DNA of 64,000 nt from Streptomyces violaceorubidus (GCF_000717995.1 NZ_JODM01000024.1:1-64000); one strand, 5' to 3'. Counted from the first letter of the stretch, positions 14,449 through 22,082 are shown. Numbers and translations: made by a program. Notes: a model not told the origin generated them from the letters alone.

Positions 14449-14763
14449 GTGACCGATCCAGATGCTGCTGGTTACTACGTCGTGAGCTACGACAGCTGGA
14501 AGTGCAGCAACTGCAACGCAATGACCTGTGCGGACTGCGGTCAGCATGCCTGTGCCGACGAGTGCGGCGCCTGTGGTGGGGGGTGCTACTGCTACTGCGT
14601 GTGTCCCACCATGCGGGAAGACGGTTGGGATTGTCGGGCGCCCCCAGGCGTAACCCAGAGGCGCCGACGGGACGGTCAGGCGCCGTTCTGCCGCGCCTTC
14701 GCCGTCTCGTACTTCTGGCGCGCGGCGATGAACGCCTCATCGGTGCCACCCCGGTCCGGGTGA
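14449..14763 (+). CDS. Cysteine-rich small protein (uncertain extent)
   Basis: A reading frame of 104 codons with an exceptionally Cys-dense first 55 residues: WKCSNCN, CADCGQHAC, CGACGGGCYCYCVC. This looks like a tandem zinc-binding protein. The last 30 codons overlap the opposite J-domain gene and look non-coding, so the frame may be real only at its start or carry a 3' frameshift. No clear SD. Confidence 0.4.
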   Translation: MTDPDAAGYYVVSYDSWKCSNCNAMTCADCGQHACADECGACGGGCYCYCVCPTMREDGWDCRAPPGVTQRRRRDGQAPFCRAFAVSYFWRAAMNASSVPPRSG

Positions 14764-15062
14764 GCGTCGGCCATCGCCTGCTTCAACTCCGCCAGGGAGG
14801 CACGCTTCGGCTGGTGGGGGATCTCCGGCGGCGCCATGTGCAGGCGGCGCATGGTGTAGCCGTGGTAGACCTCGCCGTCCGCCTCGATCTTCTGCCGGTC
14901 AACGAACGACGTGCGGTGATCGTTGAGGTAGGTGAAGTAGATCCGCTTGGTGGTCTTCTTCGTGATCGGATGGGCGTACACCTTGTAATTGCCGAGGGGG
15001 CCGTCGTCCCAGTTGGCGTCCCACAGCTCGTACAGGTACTCGGTCTGCTGAAGCTCTGTCAT
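14676..15062 (-). CDS. J-domain-containing protein
   Basis: A 128-residue protein. The N-terminal 80 residues are a beta-rich unknown domain (LYELWDANWDDG, RIYFTYLNDHR). The C-terminal 45 residues carry LAELKQAMADAHPDRGGTDEAF, the helix II-HPD-loop of a J domain (HPD at 101-103). It probably recruits host DnaK. Its place directly downstream of the DnaB helicase suggests chaperone-assisted loading or remodelling of a replication complex, as in lambda, where DnaJ/DnaK act on the O-P-DnaB assembly. Confidence 0.75.
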   Translation of the reverse strand: MTELQQTEYLYELWDANWDDGPLGNYKVYAHPITKKTTKRIYFTYLNDHRTSFVDRQKIEADGEVYHGYTMRRLHMAPPEIPHQPKRASLAELKQAMADAHPDRGGTDEAFIAARQKYETAKARQNGA

Positions 15063-15082
15063 GCCACTGCATCCTTCCTGAA

Positions 15083-16462
15083 TCAGGTCTGGGCCATGTC
15101 GACAAAGCGGCTGTAGTGGAGTTGCGCGGCGACCGTCACGCGGGCGGTCGGTCCGAACCGGTTCTTCTCCACGAACAGGTCCACCTCGCCGGAGCGCGGC
15201 GACCCTTCTTCTTCCAGGTCCGGCCGCTCCACCTTGATCACCACGGATGCGTCGTTCTTGATCGCCCGAGACTCACGCATGAGGCCGTCGTCATTGAGCT
15301 GCGACAGGGCGATCACGTGGCAGTCAAGCTGCACGGACAGGTTCTTCAGCCCGCGGGACACGGATGCGACGGCTTGTTCGCGGCTGGCGTTGCGGGACTG
15401 CTCAACTTCGACCAGCTGTACGTAGTCGACGACGAGGAGCCCCAGGCCGCCCGTACGGGCGCATGCGCGGGCCGCTGAGGCAATGTCGCCCAGGGAGGCG
15501 CCGTCGGGCCGGTAAACGCGCAGGGGGAGCTTCTGGAACAGCTCTGGGCCGAGCCGCATCACGGTCTCCCAGCCGTCCTGGGTGAGGCCGCCCTGGTGTG
15601 TCAGGTGGTGGAGGGCGATCTTCCCTTCGGCGGCGGCGATCTTCTGCATGAGTTCGGTCTCGCTCATCTCCAGCGACGAGAACATGACCGGGGCGCCGGT
15701 CTTCGCGGCGGCGACGGCGGAGTTGAGGGCGAACGTGGACTTGCCCATCCCGGACTGGGCGGCGACGACGGTGACGTTGCCGGGCTGCATGCCGGAGGTG
15801 AGCGTGTCGAGGTCGATAAACCCGTACGGCAGGCCGGTCTTCTTCCCTTCCTGGACGGCTTCGAGGTCGGCGACAAAGTCGAGGTACAGGTCGCCGACGG
15901 TTGGGGGTGCCTCGCTGACGCCGGGGGTTCCCGCGATGATGTCGGTGAGTTTCTGCTCGACGAGGGCGCGGATGTCGTCGTCGTCGCCGGTGTTGCTGTA
16001 GGCGTACTCCAGGATGCTGTTCGCCGATTCGATGACGGCCCGCCGGTACGCCTTGGCTCGGACGATTTCGGCGTAGCGGGAGCCGTTGGCGGGGGTGGGT
16101 ACGGCTTGAGTGCAGGCGTGGAGGTAGGGGGCTCCGCCGGCGCGGGCGAGGTCGCCGCGTTTGGTCAGTTCGGCGGTGAGGGTGATCGGGTCTACGGATT
16201 CGCCGGCTGCGGCCAGGTCGCGGATGGTGCGGTGGATGATCTGGTGGGCGGGCCGGTAGTACTCGCTGGCGGTGATGCCGGTGTCGAGGATCTCGCCGAA
16301 GAACCGGTGGGAGGCGCTGCTCTTGTCCCCGGCGAGGAGCAGGGAGCCGAGGACGGACTGTTCCGCGGCGAGGTCCTGCGGGGGGATGCGGGTGAAGCAG
16401 GGCTCGTCGTCGGGGTTGTCGTCGGTGGCCGGCTGGTATTGCGGGGGGATGCTGGTGGACAC
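15083..16462 (-). CDS. dnaB: DnaB-type replicative helicase
   Basis: A 459-residue protein of DnaB family length. The N-terminal helical domain has PPQDLAAEQSVLGSLLL (27-43). The RecA-like core has Walker A AQSGMGKST (235-243) and Walker B LLVVDYVQL (342-350), and SLEMS (263-267) is typical of DnaB. It should unwind DNA as a hexameric ring at the fork. The gene lies just downstream of the initiator-like gene, separated by a 13-bp-stem hairpin that could attenuate transcription. Confidence 0.93.
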   Translation of the reverse strand: MSTSIPPQYQPATDDNPDDEPCFTRIPPQDLAAEQSVLGSLLLAGDKSSASHRFFGEILDTGITASEYYRPAHQIIHRTIRDLAAAGESVDPITLTAELTKRGDLARAGGAPYLHACTQAVPTPANGSRYAEIVRAKAYRRAVIESANSILEYAYSNTGDDDDIRALVEQKLTDIIAGTPGVSEAPPTVGDLYLDFVADLEAVQEGKKTGLPYGFIDLDTLTSGMQPGNVTVVAAQSGMGKSTFALNSAVAAAKTGAPVMFSSLEMSETELMQKIAAAEGKIALHHLTHQGGLTQDGWETVMRLGPELFQKLPLRVYRPDGASLGDIASAARACARTGGLGLLVVDYVQLVEVEQSRNASREQAVASVSRGLKNLSVQLDCHVIALSQLNDDGLMRESRAIKNDASVVIKVERPDLEEEGSPRSGEVDLFVEKNRFGPTARVTVAAQLHYSRFVDMAQT

Positions 16463-16499
16463 TGGAGGTCTCCTGTTCGGTGATGCGTTCAGGGGATTC

Positions 16500-16531
16500 G
16501 CGGGCCGCTCCCCGGCATGGGAGCGGCCCGC
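16500..16531 (-). terminator. Hairpin between initiator-like gene and helicase gene
   Basis: A 13-bp perfect stem GCGGGCCGCTCCC with a 6-base loop lies in the 78-bp gap upstream of the helicase gene. There is no T-run on the leftward side, so partial attenuation or an mRNA processing/stability element is as likely as full termination. Confidence 0.6.
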
Positions 16532-16540
16532 AGCACGTGG

Positions 16541-17611
16541 TCAGGACGGTGGTACGGCCATGGCGCATTCGATGCAGCGGCCTCGGTAGCGGCTGGGGTG
16601 GTCTGGGCACCGCTCCCGGCCGTCACCGCCCGCCGTGGCCCCGGTGCGGGCGCGGACGCGGTCGTAGAGGCGAAGGTCCTCGATCCAGCCGGGCAGGCAC
16701 CTCACCCAGGACTTGGCGCCACCGGTGTTGCGGAAGATCTCCGCTTCAAGGAGTGCCCGCTGCGTGTCGTCCAGGTCTTCGAGGGGCGGCCAGTTCTGCT
16801 TGCGCATCGTGCGGAGCAGACGGGGCGCCTGCTTGCGGGCTGTGGCTCCACCGGCCTGCCATCGCTGCATCTGTTGCAGGAAGGCTTCGGCGCGGCGGAG
16901 GTCCTCGGGAGAGGACTCCGGCCCCTCCTCCGTCTGTGACGGCTTGCCGCCCGTGGGGCGTGTGAGGGGGTAGGGGGAGGAGGAATCCTCCTCCTCCGGG
17001 GGGTGTGGGGGGTGGAACCCATTGGTGCCACGTGGTGCGACCTGCGGTTTTGTTCCATTGACCACCTGTGGCGACTTACCACATGTGGCCATTGATGCAA
17101 CGTGGTTTGAGCTGGGCTTTTCCCCATTGACCGCCTGTGGCGATTCACCACGTGTGGCCATTGGTGCCACGTGGTGCGACCTGCGGATTTCCTCTGTGCC
17201 CGGAATGACCGGAACCCACGACTCAGACGGCTGCGGCTGATCGCTTCGGCGCTGCGAGACGGAGTACTGGATGCCCACCGCGGTACCGTCCTCGCCGCGA
17301 AGCCGGTTGACGGTGACGTACCCCGCGTCGCGGATGATGCCGATCTCTCGGCGAACAACCTTGGCCCCCAACGGCTTGCCGTTGGCGCCCTTCCAGCCGA
17401 GCTTCTCGTACCAGTCGACGAGGAACGGGATGTCGAAGGTGGCGTCGGTTGGAAGGAACCAGAGGGACTGGAGCACGGTGATCGTGAGTGGCTGCCACCC
17501 GTGCGAGAAGAAGGTCTCGTCGGTCATGGTGACGTGCGGAGCGAACTCCGAGGCACGCTTGAACGTTTCGCGGACTTCCAGGCCATCCTGGCCGACGGAC
17601 TCGGCACTCAC
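16541..17611 (-). CDS. Replication initiator-like protein (lambda O-like organisation)
   Basis: A 356-residue protein with a GTG start overlapping the upstream stop. The N-terminal part (about 30-125) is a winged-helix-like region (DIPFLVDWYEKLG, KVVRREIGIIRDAGYVTV). The low-complexity linker (about 140-200) is encoded by iteron-like repeats. The C-terminal part has a helical segment (about 235-320) and a zinc ribbon (CPDHPSRYRGRCIEC). An N-terminal DNA-binding domain, internal repeats and an adjacent helicase gene match a lambda O-type initiator. Sequence homology to O is not visible, so the call rests on organisation. Confidence 0.7.
   Translation of the reverse strand: MSAESVGQDGLEVRETFKRASEFAPHVTMTDETFFSHGWQPLTITVLQSLWFLPTDATFDIPFLVDWYEKLGWKGANGKPLGAKVVRREIGIIRDAGYVTVNRLRGEDGTAVGIQYSVSQRRSDQPQPSESWVPVIPGTEEIRRSHHVAPMATRGESPQAVNGEKPSSNHVASMATCGKSPQVVNGTKPQVAPRGTNGFHPPHPPEEEDSSSPYPLTRPTGGKPSQTEEGPESSPEDLRRAEAFLQQMQRWQAGGATARKQAPRLLRTMRKQNWPPLEDLDDTQRALLEAEIFRNTGGAKSWVRCLPGWIEDLRLYDRVRARTGATAGGDGRERCPDHPSRYRGRCIECAMAVPPS
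17020..17184. repeat. Iteron-like repeats, candidate replication origin inside the initiator gene
   Basis: Units about 69-70 bp apart repeat the words CATTGGTGCCACGTGGTGCG, CATTGACC(A/G)CCTGTGGCGA and ACCAC(A/G)TGTGGC. CATTG(G/A)TGC starts at 17020, 17090 and 17159, and CATTGACC at 17056 and 17125. Many copies are variants of a CCAC-N-TG(T)GG dyad. The 28 bases at 17020-17047 recur almost exactly at 17159-17186. Each strand-specific word is conserved better than the encoded residues require. Confidence 0.7.
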
Positions 17612-17730
17612 CAGGTCCTCCCCTTCGCGTTGGCGGAGGAGGAAGCGGTGCCAAATACGGCAATGCCGGAAGTGGCTCCCACCAGCAGCAACCCGGTGAC
17701 AAGCCCGGTGTACTCGCCCTGGTTAGTCAT
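17608..17730 (-). CDS. Tiny single-pass membrane protein
   Basis: A 40-residue protein starting MTNQGEYTGLVTG with a GAGG SD; its TGA overlaps the GTG of the initiator-like gene. One hydrophobic stretch (GLVTGLLLVGATSGIAVFG) spans a membrane. It could couple initiator translation or tether replication to the membrane; no family recognised. Confidence 0.6.
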   Translation of the reverse strand: MTNQGEYTGLVTGLLLVGATSGIAVFGTASSSANAKGRTW

Positions 17731-17762
17731 CGCGATGCCTCTGCCGTGCGGAGGATCGTCAG

Positions 17763-17797
17763 GGGGTACTTGTCACGAACCGCGTGACAACGGGTAC
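17763..17797. promoter_or_regulatory. Palindromic operator upstream of the replication operon
   Basis: Perfect 8-bp arms TTGTCACG (17770-17777) and CGTGACAA (17783-17790) flank AACCG and are bordered by direct GGGTACT copies at 17763 and 17791. It lies about 35 bp upstream of the first replication-operon gene, the right position for a repressor site. Confidence 0.65.
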
Positions 17798-17845
17798 TCT
17801 CCATCGTGGAGGCCCTTCCTCGAAGCTATAAGGGATCTTCACTCG

Positions 17846-17916
17846 CCAGCGGGCTGCGATCCGCTGGTACTGCTTGGACGGCCGGTGGGAGATCGCTGCG
17901 ATCTCTAGCCGGCCGT
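17846..17916. other. Two adjacent stem-loops in the replication control region
   Basis: Stem-loop 1 is CCAGCGG/CCGCTGG (17846-17867), with loop GCTGCGAT. Stem-loop 2 has an outer 8-bp stem ACGGCCGG/CCGGCCGT and an inner 7-bp stem AGATCGC/GCGATCT around a single base (17878-17916). The word GCTGCGATC occurs in both. The 235-bp gap between genes holds no convincing coding frame. Possible roles are a regulatory RNA, a single-strand origin or an attenuator. Confidence 0.55.
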
Positions 17917-17965
17917 TCCGCATATCCGGGCCTGCGGCTGCGAACACAGGCGGTCGGTTACGGGA

Positions 17966-18274
17966 TCATTCTTCCGGTTCGCGTGCGGTTCGTTCCCCCC
18001 GCGCGGGGCCGCGCCCCTTGGGCGGGTACTTCTCCAGGTACTTCAGGAGGCGAGCGGTGCGCATCATGCGTGTCCTGCCCGCTACCAGGTAAGGCTCCTG
18101 GCCGGGCCCGTCGCCGAACGGCCAGCGCTGCTTAGCGGGCGTTGTTTTGCCGTTCCTGGCGGTCGCCATATGGCGGAGGCCGCGGGGGGTCATGGAGCCG
18201 ACGATTCCCCGTCTGACCAGCAGGTCTGCGGCGTCGGTGAACGAGATGTAGGCGGGGTCCTTGCGCTCGGTCAC
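17966..18274 (-). CDS. Small basic DNA-binding-like protein
   Basis: A 102-residue basic protein with a GTG start (VTERKDPAYI). YISFTDAADLLVRRGIVGSMTPRGLRHMA has the spacing of a helix-turn-helix and wing. The C-terminal KYLEKYPPKGRGPARGER tail is highly basic. It sits between the GntR repressor and the replication operon, so it may be a replication or partition accessory. No exact family recognised. Confidence 0.6.
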   Translation of the reverse strand: MTERKDPAYISFTDAADLLVRRGIVGSMTPRGLRHMATARNGKTTPAKQRWPFGDGPGQEPYLVAGRTRMMRTARLLKYLEKYPPKGRGPARGERTAREPEE

Positions 18275-18392
18275 GGGCGCACCCCAGGGCGAGTACTTCC
18301 GTCCGAGGGAAGCCGGGATAGAGTCATGGCGAATCTCCTAGCGGGGATTCCCTACTGCCGAAGTCTTCGCAGGGCCCGGCACGTAGGGCGGC

Positions 18393-18419
18393 CGGCCGTG
18401 CCGCTGGTGCGGTCGGCCG
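18393..18419 (-). terminator. Hairpin downstream of the GntR gene
   Basis: A near-perfect 11- to 12-bp stem CGGCCG(T)GCCGC/GCGGTCGGCCG with a TGGT loop lies just past the repressor stop codon. No T-tract follows; it is probably a weak terminator. Confidence 0.45.
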
Positions 18420-18429
18420 TAAAACGGTT

Positions 18430-19161
18430 CTACTCCTGAGGCCGAAGAGACGTGGTCCAACGCAAGATCGTCGAACCCTGGGCAACCTTCACAGCCACCT
18501 CAACGATCCGACCATCCTCCAGCGTCACTGTACGAACCACCTGCGTCACAACGACCTCGCCCGCGGTCAGCCCGAGGGCCTCCTTCTCCGCGGCCGTGGC
18601 GTGCCGACTGGTGACCTCCTCCAGCACCTGATCCTGGGCCACGCCCAGCCGTGACGCTGCAAGCTCCCGCGACGCGCCGGTAGACACCGGCTCCGTCAGC
18701 TCGGGAGTCACCGCGATCACATAGGCCGGGTAGTAGCTGCTGCTCAGGTGGATCGGGAGACCGTTCCGGCTGACCACTCGCCGGCGTACCTGAACCGGCG
18801 TGCCAGGGGCCACGTCGAGCCGTGACGCCACCAGTTCGTCGGCGCCGGTGGTTCCGACCTCCAGGATTCGCGACTCCTCACCGCCATCGAGAGCGCTACC
18901 GGTAGCCGCGTGCAAAGCCAGGCGGGTGCCGATGTTGTTGCTGACGGGGCTGGATACGACTGTCCCCACTCCAACCTTGGAGTGCGTCAGCCCTTCCATC
19001 TTGAGGACCCGGTAGGCGCGGTTCACGGTCGTGTGCGCCACGCCGAACTGCTCGCTAGCCGCCTTGAAGCTCGGCAGGGTGTCGCCGGGCCTCAGCGTCC
19101 CGTCGCGGATCTGCCGACGGAAGTGCTGAGCGATCTCCGCGTATCCGGGGGTGTCGCGCAT
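18430..19161 (-). CDS. GntR/HutC-family repressor (KorSA-like)
   Basis: A 243-residue protein. The N-terminal winged helix has LRPGDTLPSFKAASEQFGVAH and TVNRAYRVLKMEG, then a GVGTVV wing. Residues about 90-238 form a UTRA effector domain (GTPVQVRRRVVSRNG, IHLSSSYYPAYV). The size and placement, divergent from transfer genes, match KorSA/KorA-type regulators of Streptomyces plasmids such as pSAM2, which hold transfer and replication genes silent. An AGGAGG precedes the ATG. Its likely operator is the AGTACT-centred palindrome at 19244-19263. Confidence 0.85.
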   Translation of the reverse strand: MRDTPGYAEIAQHFRRQIRDGTLRPGDTLPSFKAASEQFGVAHTTVNRAYRVLKMEGLTHSKVGVGTVVSSPVSNNIGTRLALHAATGSALDGGEESRILEVGTTGADELVASRLDVAPGTPVQVRRRVVSRNGLPIHLSSSYYPAYVIAVTPELTEPVSTGASRELAASRLGVAQDQVLEEVTSRHATAAEKEALGLTAGEVVVTQVVRTVTLEDGRIVEVAVKVAQGSTILRWTTSLRPQE

Positions 19162-19243
19162 GGTCGACCTCCTCTCTCTGTCGTTAGCTGCCGCGCTCGT
19201 GGAGTACGGCGGTACACCCCTGAGGTTAGCCGAAAGAAACCCC

Positions 19244-19263
19244 GAGCGCGAGTACTAGCGCTC
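19244..19263. promoter_or_regulatory. Candidate GntR operator in the divergent promoter region
   Basis: The imperfect palindrome GAGCGCGAGTACTAGCGCTC matches at nine of ten pairs and is centred on AGTACT, followed by a second GGAGCGCGAG half-site. It lies between the repressor gene and the rightward transfer operon, upstream of a TACATT sequence (19279-19284) that could serve as a -10. Confidence 0.5.
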
Positions 19264-19324
19264 GGAGCGCGAGGACGCTACATTGGGTGTCGTCGGGAAG
19301 AACGGAACCCCGGAAACGCCAAAA

Positions 19325-19352
19325 CGGCCTGGGTGGTTGCACACCCAGGCCG
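19325..19352 (+). terminator. Leader hairpin upstream of the transfer operon
   Basis: A perfect 11-bp stem CGGCCTGGGTG/CACCCAGGCCG with loop GTTGCA lies in the untranslated leader, 57 bases before the first gene. It may attenuate transcription or protect the mRNA; no T-run follows. Confidence 0.5.
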
Positions 19353-19408
19353 TCCAGGGGCCCCGTAGGACCCGGCACTCGCTACCCGCCAAACCAGGAG
19401 CGACTGCC

Positions 19409-19573
19409 ATGCAGAACCGTATCCGACCGGTACAGCACTCCACCACGAGCACCACGCAGGCCGACGAGGCTCTGCACCGCGTCCGCGTCAGCAAGCCGTC
19501 CACCGAGCCGCTTCCGACCGCCGGCCTCGCCGCGCTGAAGCGCCTGGAGCAGGCCCTCAAGGCGGTGGCGTGA
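19409..19573 (+). CDS. Small leader protein of the transfer operon
   Basis: A 54-residue protein starting MQNRIRPVQH after a GGAG SD. It has a Ser/Thr-rich first half and a helical C-terminus (GLAALKRLEQALKAV). Its stop overlaps the next start (GTGATGA). Small proteins of this type open many Streptomyces plasmid transfer operons; function unknown. Confidence 0.6.
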   Translation: MQNRIRPVQHSTTSTTQADEALHRVRVSKPSTEPLPTAGLAALKRLEQALKAVA

Positions 19574-19950
19574 TGAACCGCGAGAACCCCAACGAGAACG
19601 ACCTGCGTCTCCTCGCGTTCATGGAGCAGATCCTCAACCTGTCCGACGACACCAACACCGCAGGACGGATCATCCTCCTCGGCCCGACCGGCGAGGTCGC
19701 CGCCGACGCCTCCCTGTCCGCCCGCGACCTTGAGATCGCGACGAAGGCACTGGCCGCCGCACGGGCGTTCACGGAGGCCACCAAGGGCCTCGACTTCCCG
19801 GCCGACGCCGCCCTGGACCCGGTCCTGGAGCAGGACCTGGAGGAGCACTGCATCGGCCTCGACACGGACTTCCTCATGCAGCTCGCCGCCGAGGACCCGC
19901 GTAGGGCAGTTGCCGCGTTCGACGAGATCACCGAAGAGGGCGAGCTGTGA
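19573..19950 (+). CDS. Hypothetical acidic helical protein
   Basis: A 125-residue acidic protein. Helical segments include LRLLAFMEQILNLSDD and LEIATKALAAARAFTEATK, with an acidic C-terminus EEGEL. ATG 19573 overlaps the upstream stop; a GTG three bases earlier is equally possible. It overlaps the next gene in the same way. No family recognised. Confidence 0.6.
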   Translation: MNRENPNENDLRLLAFMEQILNLSDDTNTAGRIILLGPTGEVAADASLSARDLEIATKALAAARAFTEATKGLDFPADAALDPVLEQDLEEHCIGLDTDFLMQLAAEDPRRAVAAFDEITEEGEL

Positions 19951-20336
19951 TGCACGTCCACACCGGCGACAACGCCGTCCCCCCGATCCACGGCACCGAC
20001 CTCGGCGACACCCTCGAAGACCTCGAAAGCGTCCACGCCGGCATCGATTTGATCCGCGACGGCCTGCGCCTCCTCGCCCTGAGTCGGCACGACCTCAACC
20101 AGACGCAGGTACTCCTCGCCACCCTCGTCGGCTCCCCGGACAGCACCGACGTCCTCGGCGCCCTCGCCCACCTCATCGCCCGCCTCACGAACCCCGATTC
20201 GAACCCCTGCCTGCGCAGCCTGCCCCTCGACCAGCAGAAGGAGGCCACCCACCAGGGCTGGCTGACCGCCCACCACCTCACCGACCCCGACCTCCGCACC
20301 AGCACCTCAACCGCCTGCGCCGCACTCGACCAGTAA
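19950..20336 (+). CDS. Hypothetical helical protein
   Basis: A 128-residue protein. The helical core LEDLESVHAGIDLIRDGLRLLALS is followed by TQVLLATLVGSPD. The start overlaps the preceding stop (GTGATG). It is transcribed with the surrounding small genes. Function unknown. Confidence 0.6.
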   Translation: MHVHTGDNAVPPIHGTDLGDTLEDLESVHAGIDLIRDGLRLLALSRHDLNQTQVLLATLVGSPDSTDVLGALAHLIARLTNPDSNPCLRSLPLDQQKEATHQGWLTAHHLTDPDLRTSTSTACAALDQ

Positions 20337-20348
20337 GGACCCCACACC

Positions 20349-20576
20349 ATGCGACTCCTCACCCGCCGCCGCCCGCCCCGCTACACCCCTGAGCAGCGCG
20401 CCCGCCTTGCCCGCCAGTACGACGGTCTCGCCCGTCACGACGACAAGGTCGCCCGCCAGCTCGAAGACCTCGGCCGCGCTGACGAAGCCGCCATCCACCG
20501 CCGCACCGCCGCCGAGTGGCGCGACCGGGCGGAAGCCGCCCGCACCAGCAGCCGCGCCCTCGAACTCCTCACCTGA
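20349..20576 (+). CDS. Small basic helical protein
   Basis: A 75-residue protein. A basic start (MRLLTRRRPPR) is followed by one long charged helix rich in Arg, Ala and Glu. An AAGGA SD lies upstream. It resembles small helical proteins of AICE-type elements; no function assigned. Confidence 0.55.
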   Translation: MRLLTRRRPPRYTPEQRARLARQYDGLARHDDKVARQLEDLGRADEAAIHRRTAAEWRDRAEAARTSSRALELLT

Positions 20577-20630
20577 CCCTCCAACCACAGGACCGAACCT
20601 CCTCGACCACCAGCTCAGAAGGGACCCGGC

Positions 20631-20825
20631 ATGAGCCTCCGCAACGAACTCCGCAAGATCGCCTCCTTCCACACCGAACAGGCCAACCACCTCGAACGCA
20701 GCAGCAGCGAGGACGCCCTCTACAGCGAGAGGGAGGAGACCACGCGCCGAGCCGACCGAGCCAACGCCATCACCAGTCACCGCCAGAGGGCAGCAGCCCT
20801 AAATGCCGAAGCCGACCAGATCTGA
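20631..20825 (+). CDS. Small charged helical protein
   Basis: A 64-residue protein starting MSLRNELRKI after an AAGGGA SD. The whole chain is an amphipathic, possibly coiled-coil helix with alternating Glu and Arg. It resembles its upstream neighbour in length and character, so the two could be divergent paralogues or act as a pair. Confidence 0.55.
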   Translation: MSLRNELRKIASFHTEQANHLERSSSEDALYSEREETTRRADRANAITSHRQRAAALNAEADQI

Positions 20826-20982
20826 CCCTCCGACCGGGGTCCGGCCCCCGACACCCCCCGCGGGGACCGGACCCCCACCCTCTGGCCCTGCCGGAGGCCG
20901 TACCGCTGACAACCCCCACAGCGGTACGGCGCCCAGCACGACCAGCGACCACCCGCCCGAACCAGCACCGGAAGGAACCGCA

Positions 20983-21189
20983 GTGAACAAGCCCACCGGC
21001 ACCCAGATCTTCATCTGGGCCACCGCGATCGCGGTCACCGCCCGCATCGTCTGGACCATCACCCATCACAACGTCCCCATCTCGGCCACCATCACGATCA
21101 CCATCTCCGTGCTCTACGCGATGAAGGCCAGCGCGGAGAACATCGCCCGCATCGTCGCCGAGGCCCGACGCCAGGGAGTCACCCGATGA
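20983..21189 (+). CDS. Small two-span membrane protein
   Basis: A 68-residue protein with a GTG start after GGAAGGAA. Two hydrophobic segments (IFIWATAIAVTARIVWTI and ISATITITISVLYAM) are followed by a basic amphipathic tail. It is the size of Spd-like spread proteins of Streptomyces plasmids. It overlaps the next gene by ATGA. The role in intramycelial spread is an inference from context. Confidence 0.6.
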   Translation: MNKPTGTQIFIWATAIAVTARIVWTITHHNVPISATITITISVLYAMKASAENIARIVAEARRQGVTR

Positions 21190-21803
21190 CCGGCCCCGAG
21201 TTCCCCCTCACCCGGCAGCAGGCACTCCTCCTCACCGCCCACCACGAAGCCGCCCACGCCGTCATCGCCCACCACAAGGGAATCCAGCTCATCTCCCTCC
21301 ACCTCGACAACACCGGCGACGCGGACACCTGGCACGTCGGCGGAATCACCCACGTCATCTACCACCCGTCCCTTGCCGCCCAGTTCGCCACTCAAGGAGC
21401 AGCAGGCGAGATCGCAGCCCTGAAGTGGCTCGACGACCACGGCCTGCGAACCCCCGCCACCGAAGACCTCGCCAACGCCGACCACGACCGTGACGACGTC
21501 CTCAGCCTCACCGCGAAGGACGGAATCCGCATCGACTGGTCCGCCGCGCAGCACCGTGCCCAAACCCTGGTCCGGTCGCTGTGGCCGCAGATCAGTGCCG
21601 TCGCCCACGCCGCCGCAGAGTCGGGCGACCTGACCAGTGCACAGGTGATCGAGCTGATCACGACCCGCAGCGCTCTCGGCTTCCGTCAGCAGCACGGCGC
21701 TCTGGAGTCCTGGACAACCGCCGACTTCGAAACCGAGATCAACCTCGCCGAGATCGACGCCCTCACCCCCACCGACCCGGACAACCTCACCACCGCCGCC
21801 TGA
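21186..21803 (+). CDS. HEAAH metalloprotease-like protein (M41-type)
   Basis: A 205-residue protein. The first helix contains AHHEAAHAVIAHH, with HEAAH at 20-24, the zinc motif of FtsH/M41 peptidases. A later GAAGEIAALKWLDD helix and an Asp-rich stretch resemble the M41 second half, which supplies the third ligand. There is no AAA+ domain or membrane span, so any activity would need another energy source or unfolded substrates. It is coupled to the upstream membrane protein, placing a protease inside a transfer operon. Confidence 0.65.
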   Translation: MTGPEFPLTRQQALLLTAHHEAAHAVIAHHKGIQLISLHLDNTGDADTWHVGGITHVIYHPSLAAQFATQGAAGEIAALKWLDDHGLRTPATEDLANADHDRDDVLSLTAKDGIRIDWSAAQHRAQTLVRSLWPQISAVAHAAAESGDLTSAQVIELITTRSALGFRQQHGALESWTTADFETEINLAEIDALTPTDPDNLTTAA

Positions 21804-21824
21804 ACCCCGGAAGGACCACCGCCC

Positions 21825-22043
21825 ATGGCCACCACCGACCAGCTCATCGACCAGGCCCTCAACGCCCTCAACCCGAAGACCGGCTTCCACGAGCCCAACC
21901 CGCAACAGGCCCACGAAGCCACCGCCCGCGCGAACATCGCCATCGCCTCCGCCCTCACCCGCATCGCCAGCGCCCTCGAACAGATCGCCCACAACCACAA
22001 CGCCGACAACACCGTCCAGCCGGCCATCCACCACACCGCCTGA
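21825..22043 (+). CDS. Small helical hypothetical protein
   Basis: A 72-residue protein starting MATTDQLIDQ with a GGAAGGA SD. Two helical segments (ATARANIAIASALTRIASALEQIA) could form a dimeric bundle; the tail is His/Asn-rich. No family recognised. Confidence 0.55.
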   Translation: MATTDQLIDQALNALNPKTGFHEPNPQQAHEATARANIAIASALTRIASALEQIAHNHNADNTVQPAIHHTA

Positions 22044-22082
22044 ACAACCGCCCCCACCCACACCCGGAAGGAACCGATCACC

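Noticed and set aside
15402-16610. A 402-codon Arg/Pro-rich frame overlapping dnaB on the same strand
   Set aside because: Composition is the usual out-of-frame signature of GC-rich DNA, while dnaB has all expected motifs.
17020-17186. CRISPR array
   Set aside because: Only about two and a half 69-bp units occur, with no unique spacers between constant repeats, and they are in frame within a gene. Iterons fit better. No other CRISPR-like array was seen.
17759-17947. A 62-codon leftward frame in the replication control region
   Set aside because: It runs through palindromes and hairpins, lacks an SD and has no recognisable character. The regulatory reading explains the bases better.
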